Counted from the first letter of the stretch, positions 1-10,360 are shown. The stretch: 64,000 nucleotides of DNA from Delphinapterus leucas (GCF_002288925.2 NW_022097996.1:13078139-13142138), one strand, 5' to 3'. Program-made: numbers and translations. The notes: generated from the sequence alone by a model not told the origin.

Positions 1-58
1 TCAGTCCTGGTCGGGGGAACTAAGATCCCACAAGTTGCGTGGCCAACAAAAAAAAACA
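1..58 (+). repeat. CHR-type SINE, 3' part, cut by window edge
   Basis: The sequence has the 3' half of the short CHR SINE form (ggggaactaagatcccac, then a gcgtggcc-like end and an A-rich tail). The same end is seen intact at 1026-1140. The 5' half lies outside the window. Confidence 0.8.
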
Positions 59-571
59 ACGAATATTTAGAAGCCCTAATGTGAACTGGTATTTCACTCT
101 TCTCACTAAAATTCCTTTACGAGATGAGAAACAACTAGACTAAGAGGCTAATTTCATTTCTTTTAGCTGTCATGGCCTGCTCTCTTATGAATGTGAGAAT
201 GCCAAAAGATAGCACCTAGGATATTTGCATTTGGCCTTTGACTTGTGATCCTATGATCTTAATTTAGAATCAGGAATCTCCTGTGTCTGCCTTCTGGAGA
301 TAATATTGTCACTCAAGTTCTTGGACCCTAATTCTGTGCTCTTGTCCACTCGCCCCCCCCCAATCTCCCCACAACACACCCCCAAACCAGGCTATAGGCA
401 TGGAGACCTGTGTAAGTTGTCTAACTTCCTATTTAGGTCTTTAGAACAATTACCCTACCCTTAAGCCCCCCAGAAAGGGCTTTTGATCAAGTCACCTGTT
501 AATTTTTGAAAACTCTGCTTTCTCCTAAGACAAGAAAGCTAACTAGACATACAGAAATGACTCAGTAACTT
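59..571. other. Intergenic, nothing recognised
   Basis: Single-copy-looking AT-rich sequence downstream of NEFM. It has a short C-tract around 352-361 and no gene-like reading frame. Its last bases (561-571) form the left target duplication of the next SINE. Confidence 0.5.
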
Positions 572-887
572 TTTTAAAAAAATAAATTTATTTATTTATT
601 TTTGGCTATGTTGGGTCTTTGTTGCTGCACGCGGGCTTTCTCTAGTTGCGGCAAGCGGGGGCTACTCTTCGTTGCGGTGCGCGGGCTTCTCACTGCGGTG
701 GCTTCTCTTGTTGCAGAGCACGGGCTCTAGGGGCGCGGGCTTCAGTAGTTGTGGCATGAGGGCTCAGTACTTGTGGCACACGGGCTTAGTTGCTCCGCGG
801 CATGTGGGATCTTCCTGGACTAGGGCTCAAACCTGTGTCCCCTGCATTGGCAGGCGGATTCTTAACCACTGTGCCACCAGGGAAGCC
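572..887 (-). repeat. CHR SINE, long (~300 bp) form
   Basis: Read on the minus strand it starts with the tRNA-related head (gggcttccctggtggcac). It continues through the repeated 'ctactgagccc/ctactgaagccc' body and ends in an AAATAAATAAAT tail, seen on the plus strand as 573-602. It is flanked by near-identical 11-mers ctcaRtaactt (561-571 and about 888-898), which look like target-site duplications. Confidence 0.9.
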
Positions 888-1025
888 CTCAATAACTTAC
901 TGAAGGTATGATGTGATGGTGTTCAAACTACCTTAGATAAGAAATTGAAGACAACTCTGAGAGCCTTGCATGATGGTGTTGAGCACAATCAATATGGATT
1001 TGGGGATTTAAAGTTGTCTTCCTAG

Positions 1026-1140
1026 GGACTTCCCTGGTGGTCCAGTGGTTAAGTCTCCACAATTCCAGTGCAGGGGGTGTGGGTTCGATCCCTGGTTGGG
1101 GAACTAAGATCCCACATGATGTGCAGCCAAAAAAAGAAAG
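1026..1140 (+). repeat. CHR SINE, short (~110 bp) form with 16-bp TSD
   Basis: The tRNA-derived head gggacttccctggtggtcc is followed by a B-box-like gggttcgatccctgg and an A-rich tail. It is flanked by a perfect 16-bp target-site duplication, aaagttgtcttcctag, at 1010-1025 and 1141-1156. This is a textbook L1-mobilised SINE insertion. Confidence 0.95.
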
Positions 1141-1544
1141 AAAGTTGTCTTCCTAGGCCTAGTGCAAAACTGCTTCTCTCTCCTATTCTCAATATTATTT
1201 TAAATAATTTTCATTAAGAAAATTTTAAGCCCCATGATTATGTAGGTGGATTATTGGATGTCTAAGTAATTTCAATAGCTTATTGCAGTGCAAAATGCAA
1301 TTATTTTCCACCCAAGTTCTCTATATGAACAATGAATACATTACAGAGTATGGTACAATGTATACACATATTATAGATATGTATACATATCTATTTATAT
1401 TATATACTTATTTTTGTAAACTCATCGCAATGCATTCTGTATTGAAATAATGCATAAGGAAACTAATGTTCTAACTAATATCTTCAAATTAAGTAAATTC
1501 TGTACCTTTTTCAATTCATTCAACAAATGATTTTGATCAGCTAC

Positions 1545-2115
1545 TACATACATGTTACAGTGCTAGGCACTTTCCACAGATGTTATCTCATTTAATGACC
1601 TTAGCAGCCTTTTGAAGAATATGTTAGCACCTGTATTTTATAGATAAGGAAGTGGAAGCTGTCTTAGTCAATTTGGGCTGCTGTAACAAAATGTCAGACT
1701 GGGTGGCTTACAAACAACAGAAATTTATTTCTCACAGCTCTGGAGGCTGGGAAGTCCAAGATCAATGTACCATGATTCTGTGTCTGGTGAAAGCCCGCAT
1801 CCTGGTTCATAGACGGCTGTCTTCTCAATGTTCCTATGTGGTGGAAGGGGCAAAGGAGCTCTCTGGGGTCTCTTTTACAAGGGCACTAATCTCATTCATG
1901 AGGGCCCCACTCTCATGATCTAATCATCTCATAAAGGCCCCACATCCAAATAACATCACATTGGGCATTAAGATTTAACATGCAAAGTTAAGGGACACAA
2001 ACTTCAGTCTGTAGCAGAAGCTACATATAATGAACCAACAACACAATTTTACTGTCTATAGACCTGGGATTTGAACTCAGATTCAGTGCTTTTGCCAAAG
2101 CTTTACACTTCTAAG
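1545..2115 (+). repeat. MIR SINE fragment split by an LTR
   Basis: The left part (about 1545-1659) has the MIR-type text 'gtgctaggcac...tctcatttaat...tatagataaggaa'. The right part (about 2017-2115) continues as '...gacctgggatttgaactcagat'. The two halves are one old MIR interrupted by the MaLR LTR at 1660-2016. Outer limits are approximate. Confidence 0.65.
1660..2016 (-). mobile_element. MLT1-like MaLR (ERVL) solo LTR with 5-bp TSD
   Basis: On the plus strand it begins TGTCTTAGTC and ends CTGTAGCA, the reverse complement of the TG...CA ends of an MLT1-type LTR. Typical internal text includes gggctgctgtaacaaaa, cagaaatttatttctcac and ggaggctgggaagtcc. A perfect 5-bp duplication, gaagc, flanks it (1655-1659 and 2017-2021), the size expected for this class. 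It has no internal retroviral sequence. The exact MLT1 subfamily was not determined. Confidence 0.85.
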
Positions 2116-2635
2116 GGCAGAGGAGCCCTGGAGGTAGATGAATGTTGTGTAGACTCGGTAAAATAATTCACTTAAAAATAGCTCCTCTTTTCCTTTGGAC
2201 AAATTACATAAACCACCAAGAAAAAATAACTTGCTCCAAACTGGAACGACCAACCTATTTGTTGTGGAAATGAATATCCCAATGTTTGAATACTGTCTCT
2301 GCACTGACTGGCAATAGAAGGCGGTGCTAGAAATAACACTTTCCTTTTCCATTGAATATTAAAGTTACCACGGGAAAGTGGTTGCCACATTTTTGTACAC
2401 TGCAAGCTGTCGTGGTAGAAGGAACCACCACTTATGTTATATCTGGATGTTTTATCCTTCTCATGATGCAAACTGCCATTGCATCATTTTTTTTTTCGTG
2501 AGGAGATTTGTAAGCATATTAAATGAAAGATGCATGGCATAGATCTATTTTCTTTCTTTCAATCTGGAAAGAAAAAAAGTGAATACAGCAGAACCTCTTT
2601 ATAAATTGAGGTGGCCAATGATGGATGGATTTAAG

Positions 2636-2815
2636 GGGCAATGTAGTGCAGGGGGTTAAGAATATGTGCTCTGGATCTGGACCATGTGGGTTTTATCTAC
2701 TAGCTGTGTGACCTAGAGAAAGTTAAAAAAAATTCTATGACTCAGTTTCCTTATGTTTGAAGAGTGAGAACTAATTAGCTTTAGTACTTCTTACAAGATT
2801 TGAAACAAAATAGTA
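2636..2815 (+). repeat. MIR SINE
   Basis: It carries core MIR phrases in order: 'gtgcagggggttaagaatatgtgctctgg', 'gctgtgtgacct...aaagtta', 'ctcagtttccttat'. These correspond to the tRNA-derived head and core of the ancient mammalian MIR family. Limits are approximate. Confidence 0.75.
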
Positions 2816-4251
2816 TCTTGAAGACAATTTACTGGAAAAGTAGAAATACTATTTTTCAATGGCTTAACGTCACGGCAGCCAGGGGCTGACTGTAGGCAGA
2901 GAAAAGGTATTCTAATTTCCTAAACACTTGGAGGTTTGTGCCTAGTCTCTCCCTGTCAACATATTTGGAAACATGAACTGCAAATTGCTCTCTCTTTAAA
3001 TAGTAGTGCAATAATTGGCATTGACAATAGAATCAGTGAATTCTGGAAGAGAAGATCCTTGTATACCCAAGCCATAGTTCACAGTAAATATTTCTTAAGT
3101 TTATGAACCAATCAAGCAATTTGATATTTACAAATGTCTGCTTGGCTTATCAAAGGCATGCTGTTCTATTATTTTTACAGAGGGCAAAACAATGGTCTGT
3201 CTTTTGGAGTATTTAGAAATATTACTAAATTCTTTCCTTCCCAGGAAAGAAAATGAGATGATTGAAAATAAAATTAGGAGCTGAAGGGATAAGTCTCTAG
3301 TGCTGGCCTTTGGGGGTCGGGGTGGTTGCTGATTGATCCTGTCATTTTTAGACACTGTATGTTACAAAAAGGGGTTTCTACACTCAGGAGCCAGCACTGA
3401 TAATGAGTTTTAGGTGTAGACAGGTGAGTATTTTTATAGTAATGGCTATATATTTAGTAGGTATTTTAAAATTCAAGTAGCCTATCCTATAGATCCAGCC
3501 TCTATTCCTACTTCAGGCAATAGCTCCCAGACTTTTCTTTGGGGAAATGCTGCTGTATCAGTGGTATCAGTCTTGGTGGGACTGTCAATCAAAGTGCTTC
3601 TTCCTCTGAGGGCTACAGAGTGAGGCAAATGCATGCTCTTTTTCTGAACGGTCGATGAAGTGATACAAAGTTTCAAATTCAGTCAGCCCTGTGACTGCAC
3701 GAGGATTTCTGTTTTCTTTGTTCCTGGGACTGTCTCTCCCACCAGTGCCTCTTTGGCTGACCCCTCCATCCTAGAATTTATGCTGCATCTTTCCAATATG
3801 CTCTTTTCAGATTTTTAAATTCTACATAACTAGAGTTTTTGCTGATTATATTTAAAATTTTTGTTTCACTTTGGATGTTATGGATATTATTGCTTTAGAA
3901 AAATCATTGTAGTAACATAAAACATGGTTGTTTTAAAGAAAAAAACGTAACCAAGGGTTTGTATAAATGATATGCCGATCTAGCAAAAACTGTGAGGATT
4001 GGCAAAGGGCTAATGATAGGGAAACATCATTACAATTATTGACGTTAGCAACAAACTTCCTGGGCATATTTAGGGATTAAAATTGGAATATCTTGAAAAT
4101 TCATTAAAAAGAGCACCCAAGATTGTATTATTGGGATGATCCTTATTGATAAAAGAAATACAGACTTGGAACAAATTTACTCGTAGTGGTTTTAAAGGTT
4201 TAGAACAGATACATTTTGAAAAGGGCATTGTATTATTTCCTTGGTCAAGAT
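2816..4251. other. Intergenic, nothing recognised
   Basis: AT-rich sequence with no coding region, RNA gene or repeat I can name. The reading frames here are short and lack family resemblance. Confidence 0.5.
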
Positions 4252-4338
4252 CAGGCCTTTAAAAATTTTTTAATTTTAAATTTTAAAAAAAATTTAAAAA
4301 TTTAAAACATTAAAATTTTTTTCCCAGGCCTTTAAAAA
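4252..4338. repeat. AT-only insert bounded by direct repeats
   Basis: A 14-base direct repeat, caggcctttaaaaa, occurs at 4252-4265 and 4325-4338. It encloses about 59 bases made almost only of A and T runs that can self-pair. This resembles a retroposon tail with its target duplication, but no element body is recognisable. Confidence 0.5.
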
Positions 4339-4500
4339 AAAAAATCTAAGAACACTTACTGCTTATATCACAGAATCCTGTTTTTCTTTTTCTAAGTAGA
4401 ATATTTTGTTTATTTTTAACATTATTTCCCCCAATTAGTAAAACACTGAAAGTATAAACCTCCATCGCCCAAATCAAGACTCAGTGCGGCAGATAAGCCT

Positions 4501-4548
4501 GTGTGCATGTGTGGTGTGGTGTGTGTGTGTGTCTGTGTGTGTGTGTGT
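4501..4548 (+). repeat. (GT)n microsatellite, interrupted
   Basis: Alternating GT with single interruptions across about 48 bases. It is a likely length-polymorphic microsatellite. Confidence 0.9.
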
Positions 4549-4794
4549 ACCAGAACCATGCATCTGAGGCTGGAGGTTTCCTGTTAAGACTGTTAGAGGT
4601 TCCAGTCCTGCTTCTTCTGGACACATTGATATAAATGCCATGAGGTCCTTTGTGTCCCAACCCCATAGGAGCAAGTTAAGGCTCCTTTATTGCCCCCTCT
4701 CACCTTGAGGTTCTCTGAGTTCCAGTTTGGGATCTAAACACCTGGAGGTTGAAGACTTCCATGCCCCCCCCAGTGTTACCTTTTTATCAGATGC

Positions 4795-5008
4795 CTTTTT
4801 TTTTTTTTTTTTTTTTTGCGGTACGCGGGCCTCTCACTATTGTGGCCTCTCCTGTTGCGGAGCACAGGCTCCGGACGCGCAGGCTCAGCAGCCGTGGCTC
4901 ACGGGCCTAGTCGCTCCGCAGCATGTGGGATCTTCCCGGACCGGGACACGAACCCGCGTCCCCTGCATCGGCAGGCGGACTCTCAAGCACTGTGCCACCA
5001 GAGAAGCC
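4795..5008 (-). repeat. CHR SINE, young ~200 bp form
   Basis: The minus strand reads gggcttctctggtggcac..., then the Pol III B-box-like region, then ggagaggcca...gaggcccgcgtaccgc and a long A-tail (poly-T on plus from 4796). The 7-mer cagatgc at 4788-4794 and 5009-5015 is a probable target duplication. Confidence 0.92.
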
Positions 5009-5269
5009 CAGATGCTTTTTTTTTTATTTCAAAAATATAATTTAAAAATTTTGGGATGAAGGTTGGGCTAAGTAAAGATTTTGACACCTGAAAATGTTTC
5101 TGTCAATTATGTTTTCCCAGTAACCGCTCTCAGGGAAATAGTGATAAGAAATGCAAGTTGCTTATAATCCCCCAAATAATCTGCTCTGGGGAAAGAAAGG
5201 GTCAAGTGGTGGAGAATTCACTTTGAAATGACATGACACCAAGCAACTGACTATGTTTCCAATATGACC

Positions 5270-5275
5270 TTTATT
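5270..5275 (-). terminator. NEFM poly(A) signal AATAAA (distal)
   Basis: AATAAA on the minus strand, about 465 bases past the NEFM stop codon. It would place transcript cleavage near 5245-5260 and fits a 3'UTR of about half a kilobase. It is preferred over the proximal AATAAA at 5438-5443 only by expected UTR length. Confidence 0.6.
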
Positions 5276-5437
5276 GAGCAACTACTGCTGTGACGCTTAA
5301 CATCAATCAATGAAAAGTTGCAAACTGCATGTCAACGAGGTTCTCCCATGAACAAAAGTCCTTTTTAAATGCACCAGTGAGGTAAACATAATTATTCATA
5401 TATAGCTTTCTTAAGGCTAAGAGAGTTCTGTGTTTCA

Positions 5438-5443
5438 TTTATT
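5438..5443 (-). terminator. NEFM alternative proximal AATAAA
   Basis: A second AATAAA on the minus strand, about 296 bases after the stop. It could support a shorter NEFM mRNA. The sequence does not show which of the two signals is used. Confidence 0.35.
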
Positions 5444-5738
5444 ATTTTTGGCTCAGTTGGTTCTTTGCATAATATACCTCAAGACATCCCCCCAAGCGCC
5501 CCCCTTCCAACAGCTTAGGAAATTGGCCACTTCCCCAGGTACATACAGTGTCATGCATTCGAATCGCCCAAACACTGGGGAGGGAGCCCCCTGAGCTTGC
5601 ATGCAGGTCCCTCATATTGCACAAAGTAAAATACAATGTCTGGAGCCCCCATGGGAGAACCCGTTCTGCTTTGAAGCTGCCAATCACATGCATTTTGAAA
5701 TTGTCATATGGCTTAACCTTTTGCGATGGACTCGTCTA

Positions 5739-7104
5739 TTAGTCACTCTGGGTGACTTCCTTTACTACGGCGTGTGAAGTGACCTTCTCTACCTTTTTAG
5801 TAGACACTAATTTCTCCTCAAAGGTCTCTTTGTGCTCTTCGACCTTTTGAGTGACGGTTACAGATTTGGTGATATACTTGGTAGCACCATCTCCCCCCTC
5901 ACTGGTGGTTTTTTCTACCATTTTGGTCACCACCGCTTTCTCCTCACCTCTATCACCACCCTTCTTTTCATCTGCTGGGCTCAAGTCTAGCCCATTGGTG
6001 ACAACCCCTTTCTTCTCTTCTCCCCCACTGCCCTTCTCCTTAGCTTCCGGCTCTACCTCGTCTTTTCCTTCCACCTCCCCATTGATGGCTATGTCTTCCT
6101 TCCTGGAATCCTTCAAAGCTCCCTCCTCCTTCTTCCCCACCTCTTCCGCTTTCTCCTTCTCCTTCTCTTTCTCCTTCTCCTGCTGCTGTGGCTTTTCCTC
6201 CTCTTTGGCATCCTTCTCCAAGCTCACCTTTACTGATTTGGTGACCACCTCCTCCACGACTTCCTCCTTCACTGGGGATTCAGCCTTCTTCTTCTCTGGC
6301 ACGTCCTTTGGCTTCTCCTCCTTTTTCTCTCCCTTCTCTTCCTTGGGAGCTTCCTTTGCTTCTTCCTTCTTTGCTTCCTCCACTTTCCCTTCCTCCTCCT
6401 TCTGTTCTCCTTTCTCGGCTGCAGCTTCTGCTTTGGGCTTCACTTCTTCCACTGGTGACTTTGGCACCGGGGACTTGGCTTGCTCCGGCTTCTCCACCTT
6501 GGCTTCTGCCACGAGCTCCTCCTTGGGAGCCACTTCTTCACCCTTGGCCTCCATTTTCTTTTCCTCCTTAGCTTCGGCGGCTTCCTCTCCTTCACCTTCA
6601 GCCTCTGTTTCTCCTTCCTCTTCCTGCTCACCTTCCTCTTTTTCACTAGAAACTTCCTTCTCAGATCCTCCTTCCTCAGCTTGGTCTGATTTAGCTCCTT
6701 CCTCTTCCTCCTCTTCCTCTTTGGCCTCTTCCTCCTCTCCTTTAAGTTCAGGTGCAGTAGCTTTCACTGGAGACTTTTTGGCGGCTACAACTTCTTCTTC
6801 GGCTTCTTTTTTCTCTTTCTTTTCTTCCGCCTCTTCTTCCTTGACCTCTTCTTTCATGGAAACTGTCAATTCCTCTGCAATGGCCGTCAGGGCTTCTTCC
6901 ATTTCTGATTTCTCATCTTCCACCTTGGTTTCCTCTATGATCTCCTCGACAAATTTGTGTTGGACCTTTAGCTTGGGAGCCTCTACCTTGGTTTTCTGAA
7001 TCTTACTGGATATTGTGATGGAGGGCTGTCGGTGTGTATACAGTGGCCCAGTGATGCTTCCTGCAAATGTGCTAAATCTGGTCTCTTCACCCTCCAGGAG
7101 TTTC
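5739..7104 (-). CDS. NEFM: NEFM coding exon 3 (rod end and tail)
   Basis: It follows the acceptor ...TCTCCTTAG. Its first base completes the Arg codon, then [15 protein letters not shown] closes the rod. The tail is a low-complexity Glu/Lys region with one [11 protein letters not shown] unit (residues 612-622), a KE-dipeptide run (about 711-720), and the conserved C-terminal block [20 protein letters not shown]. The stop TAA is at 5741-5739. Because of its purine bias the complementary strand is also open for 382 codons, which is a by-product. Confidence 0.96.
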
Positions 7105-10100
7105 CTAAGGAGAGAATCAAAGAAGGCAAGACGTAATTAAAATCTCATCGGGTCTTCTGAACTTCATTCCAGTATGTGTAACGTGGTAGGTACCTTTGGA
7201 TAAATAGAATCACTTGAAGTAACGCTTGGCTATCCTTTCACTAGTATATTGTGTCGTATTCAATGACAGAAACAGATGCTCAGGGACAATCCGCCAGTCA
7301 CCCAATGCAGTAACTAACCACGCCCAACAGTCCACTCACTACACCCAGCTACCAAATCTCAGCTCTGCCGCAATCCATTTGGTGCAACATGAATATGCTG
7401 AAAAGCTCCCTAGAGGCCAAAAAGGCCTTAAGTGACGTTCTTGAGCATTTGGACTTTCAAGATGTATACTAAATGTCTTTTAGCGAACATTCAAAAATTT
7501 TGCAAAACTATTTAGAATATATTAGAATTCAAGCTAATGTATCACAGCTAGGTACTAATAGGTGCATATCGAGTTATAAACCGGTCTGCGATTTTAATCA
7601 TGAAGTGTCTATTTTATATAACTATTCAGCTTTCCGGAAAAGACAGATGGCTCTGAGCTGAGTGCAATTTATTCTTGTAATATGAATGATCTTACTGGTA
7701 AAAAAACAAAAATAAAAACAACCCCTCCCCCCCCAAAAAAAACTATTTCGTCAAGGATTTTCACCTATGAACTTAGTCAACAGCAAGGTGACATCAGTTA
7801 ATATATTTATAATCTCTTCTCTTTCTCTGGATGTATAGCTAGATCTATAACATAAATCTAAATTAAAAAATACATATTGTATCAATCATATTTATTCTCA
7901 GCCAGATGATGGCAATAGTAAGCTGTAACTGAACGAGAAATGGAACGTCCTGGTGTTTGTCCTTGACATTACACAGTTGAAAAGCTGAAAGCGCTAGATG
8001 AAATATTAAAAACTAAAATTCTGTTTTTGTTTCAAATATTTGAAAACAATTGTTTCACTAAAATAAAAAAGTTTAGGCATAAGCACTGAAATTAATCGGC
8101 GCTCTTCCTCTAAACACTTTATTCAAACATTTTAACTACTGTTTACTCTTTTAAAGCTGCATAAAAAGTTGCAATTCTTTAATTACTTTTTAATTAAAAA
8201 GAAAACCAGGCACTGATTTAAGACTCCTGCAACCTGCTTGCTTTAACTTAAGTGGTGAAGGTTCCTGCCTAAACGGCCTCTACAGTGCGGCTACCATTTC
8301 GGCCACATCCGCCGCGAGCACGGTACCTGTATGCTGCTATCTCGATATCTAGAGCCATCTTGACGTTGAGGAGATCCTGGTATTCTCTCAAATGACGAGC
8401 CATTTCCCACTTTGTGCCCCGAAGCTCATTTTCCAACTGCTGGATGGTGTCCTGAAAGAGACACAGCCACAGACTTATCCTTCCAAACAGCCACTTCTTT
8501 AGCGAACCACTTGCTACCTCCTCCTTCTTCCTCCCCTCCCTCGACTCCCTCCAGCTTTGCAAACCTCGGGTACCGCTCCCAGACCCCGTCCCCCCTTAAA
8601 ATAAAAATCTAAGGAGTTCACAAACAAATGAACAAACAGAATCAATAAGACAAGTAGACATTTCCTGGGCACACCACGCACTGGGACCAGCGGATCTAGA
8701 ACAGGTCTCAGCAGGAAACACACATGCATGGGGAAACCCCACGGCTGACCTGGCCCTTCCCATCTGAGCCCTTTGGGCTGAAGCCAGTTTTGGGAGTTCT
8801 TCCGATCACGTCTGGAAAAGTTGAGAATACATGAGTTTCTGCACAGCTATCCTAAAGTTGCTGCTTTACCAACTACCCGAATGTATACCTCCTACTTTAA
8901 ACGCGCAAGCCTGCAAAACTAGAACTCCTAAGGAAAAGAAGCACGTTTTGAAAATGGTCAGGGGTCTTCGAGCGGGGGATGGTGCGTGGGGGAGGCGTGT
9001 GGAGGGGATGGGGAGGGCGAGGACGCTTTGAGCCTCCAATTTGGGTCTGCGTCGCGCGCGCGCGCGCCGGCCAGCGGCCGCTAGGGAGCGCGGCTGAGAG
9101 CGCGGCAGGGCGCGGGCCTGAGTGTCGGGGGCGCGCGGCGCTGGCGCTGGCGCAGGCTGGCCGCGCAGCCGCTGTTCCTACCTGGTAGCTGCTAAGGTCG
9201 TGGTTGTGCCGCTCCTCGATGTCGCTGAGCTGCCGCTCCAGGGATTCCTTGGTGCCGCGCACCGACTCGAGCTCGATGCTCTTGGACTGCAGTTGGCGCC
9301 GGTACTCGGCGATCTCTTCCTTGGCGGAACGGATGGCCTCCTTGTTCTGCTCGGCTGCCTCGGTGAGCTTGGCGTAGCGGCACTTAAACCATTCTTCGGC
9401 CTGGTGCATGTTCTGGTCCGAGTGGCATTCGAGCTGGGAGCGGATCTCCTTCAGCGCCGACGAGATGTCTGTCTTCAGGTAGTCTTTGCGCTCCACGGTG
9501 ATGTGTGACGCCTGGATCTGGGCCAGCAGGTCGGCCACCTCCTCCTCGTGATTGCTCCGCAGGAAGGCCACCTCATCCTGCAGCGACTGCACCTTCTTGT
9601 CCAGCTCCACCTTGACCAGCGACGACTCTTCGATGTCTTTGCGCAGCGCGCGGATGGCCGCCTCGGTGTCGTCGCGCAGCCGTGCCTCCTCCTCGAAGCG
9701 CTCCTTGAGCCGGTGGATGTCCTCTTCCAGGTGATCCGAGTCCAGCTGTACCTGAGCCTTCTCGTGGTTCACCAGCTCCAGGGTGGCGCGCAGCTCGCGA
9801 ATCTCCTGGTCGTACGCGTCGCCCAGCTGGGCGTGCGAGGCCTGCTTCTGCCGTAGCGCCTGGATCTCCGCCTCAATCTCCTTGTTCTGCTGCTCCAGGT
9901 AGTGCACTTTCTCGATGTAGCCCGCGAAGCGGTCGTTCAGCCCCTGCAGCTGCTCCTTCTCATTGGAGCGGGACAGCTTGTAGTCGCCGCCCGGCCCAGA
10001 GCCGCCGTTAAGCAGGGACGAGGACTGGCTGAAGTCGAGGCTGCTCTCGGCGGAGCTGAGCATGGCCGAGCTGTAGGTGAGGCGCGGGGCCAGCGCGCTG

Positions 10101-10261
10101 CGCTTGTAGGAGGAGGACACGGTGCTGGGAGAGCCGCGGGACCATGACTGCGAGCGGAAGCCGCTGGACGGGGAGCCGCCGACGCGGCTGAAGCTCGAAC
10201 GGGTGTCGGTTACCCGCCGGTAGGCGGACGGGTTGCCCAGCGAGTCCAGCGTGTAGCTCAT
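5739..10261 (-). CDS. NEFM: Neurofilament medium polypeptide (NF-M), 3 coding exons, 856 aa
   Basis: This is a type IV intermediate-filament subunit of the neuronal cytoskeleton. It co-assembles with NF-L and NF-H in axons, and its long phosphorylated tail influences filament spacing and axon calibre. Coding segments are 10261-9182, 8451-8327 and 7104-5739 (1080+125+1366 nt = 857 codons with stop). The head is residues 1-100 (starts [16 protein letters not shown], Ser/Arg-rich). The rod is about 101-412, from the helix-start motif [19 protein letters not shown] to the helix-end motif [11 protein letters not shown]. The Glu/Lys-rich tail is about 413-856 and ends KEVTQSD. Start choice: the frame is open 67 codons further upstream, but the TATA box lies inside that extension and MSYTLDSLG is the conserved NF-M start. 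No frameshift or premature stop was seen. The protein is shorter than human NF-M (916 aa, from memory), mainly because KSP repeats are fewer. Confidence 0.97.
6444..6476 (-). repeat. NEFM: Single [11 protein letters not shown] unit of the NF-M tail
   Basis: Codons for [11 protein letters not shown] followed by [11 protein letters not shown]. In human NF-M this unit is tandemly repeated about six times; here it occurs once. One further KSP ([11 protein letters not shown], residues about 511-521) and the ESPVKEE site lie outside the unit. KSP serines are the tail phosphorylation sites in this family. Confidence 0.9.
7105..8326 (-). other. NEFM: NEFM intron 2
   Basis: A 1,222-bp GT-AG intron, AT-rich, with a C-run/A-run patch at about 7723-7742. 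No interspersed repeat or internal gene was recognised. It splits an Arg codon (phase 2) at the end of the rod. Confidence 0.92.
8327..8451 (-). CDS. NEFM: NEFM coding exon 2 (end of rod)
   Basis: A 125-nt exon that follows the acceptor CTCTTTCAG and begins GAC ACC ATC CAG CAG. It encodes [12 protein letters not shown] through ALDIEIAAY plus two bases of an Arg codon. The donor is AG|GTACCG at 8326. It carries the last part of coil 2 just before the conserved helix-termination motif. Confidence 0.95.
8452..9181 (-). other. NEFM: NEFM intron 1
   Basis: A 730-bp GT-AG intron. Its donor-proximal third is very GC-rich and contains an uninterrupted CG-dinucleotide run at about 9052-9066. No interspersed repeat was recognised. 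Its position matches the conserved first intron of NF-L/NF-M genes. Confidence 0.93.
9182..10261 (-). CDS. NEFM: NEFM coding exon 1 (head and most of rod)
   Basis: It encodes residues 1-360. The ATG at 10261-10259 sits in GCCTCCAAGATGAGC, with A at -3. The exon ends in ...AGC TAC CAG, followed by the donor GTAGG at 9181-9177, so the splice is in phase 0. The exon is strongly CpG-rich. The heptad-rich coiled-coil text runs without interruption from about residue 101. Confidence 0.96.
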
Positions 10262-10319
10262 CTTGGAGGCTTCGGGGCGTGTGGCTGGCACAGCGTTCTG
10301 CTGCCCTCGCCGCAGCCCC

Positions 10320-10325
10320 TTTATA
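10320..10325 (-). promoter_or_regulatory. NEFM: NEFM TATA box
   Basis: The minus strand reads GGCTATAAAGGGGCTGCG, with TATAAA ending 58 bases before the ATG. With usual spacing, transcription would begin near 10290-10297 and give a 5'UTR of roughly 30-35 bases. TATA-containing promoters are typical of neurofilament genes. Confidence 0.85.
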
Positions 10326-10352
10326 GCCGCGGCGGCTGGTCCTGGGCCAGGG

Positions 10353-10360
10353 CCCCGCCC
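10353..10360 (-). promoter_or_regulatory. GC box (Sp1-like) upstream of NEFM TATA
   Basis: CCCCGCCC on the plus strand, which is GGGCGGGG on the sense (minus) strand, about 28 bases upstream of the TATA box. A second G/C-rich match is near 10380-10388. It is a candidate Sp-family site by sequence only. Confidence 0.55.

Larger units (their letters stand above)
5250..5738 (-). other. NEFM: NEFM 3' untranslated region
   Basis: Sequence between the NEFM stop codon and the distal AATAAA. No interspersed repeat interrupts it, in contrast with the flanks, which is consistent with a retained 3'UTR. The downstream end is inferred from the poly(A) signal. Confidence 0.6.

Noticed and set aside
1..5249. 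Possible NEFL exons downstream of NEFM
   Set aside because: No intermediate-filament rod or tail sequence is present here. In human the convergent NEFL lies tens of kb away, so it would be outside the window.
5851..6999. 382-codon open frame on the plus strand opposite NEFM exon 3
   Set aside because: It is the complement of the purine-biased NF-M tail, a Ser/Phe-rich low-complexity translation. The C/T-rich strand has few stop codons. No start context, splice or family support.
8897..9181. Read-through of NEFM exon 1 past 9182
   Set aside because: A donor GTAGG follows the conserved SSYQ, and the next residues (DTIQQLEN) are found in exon 2 at 8451.
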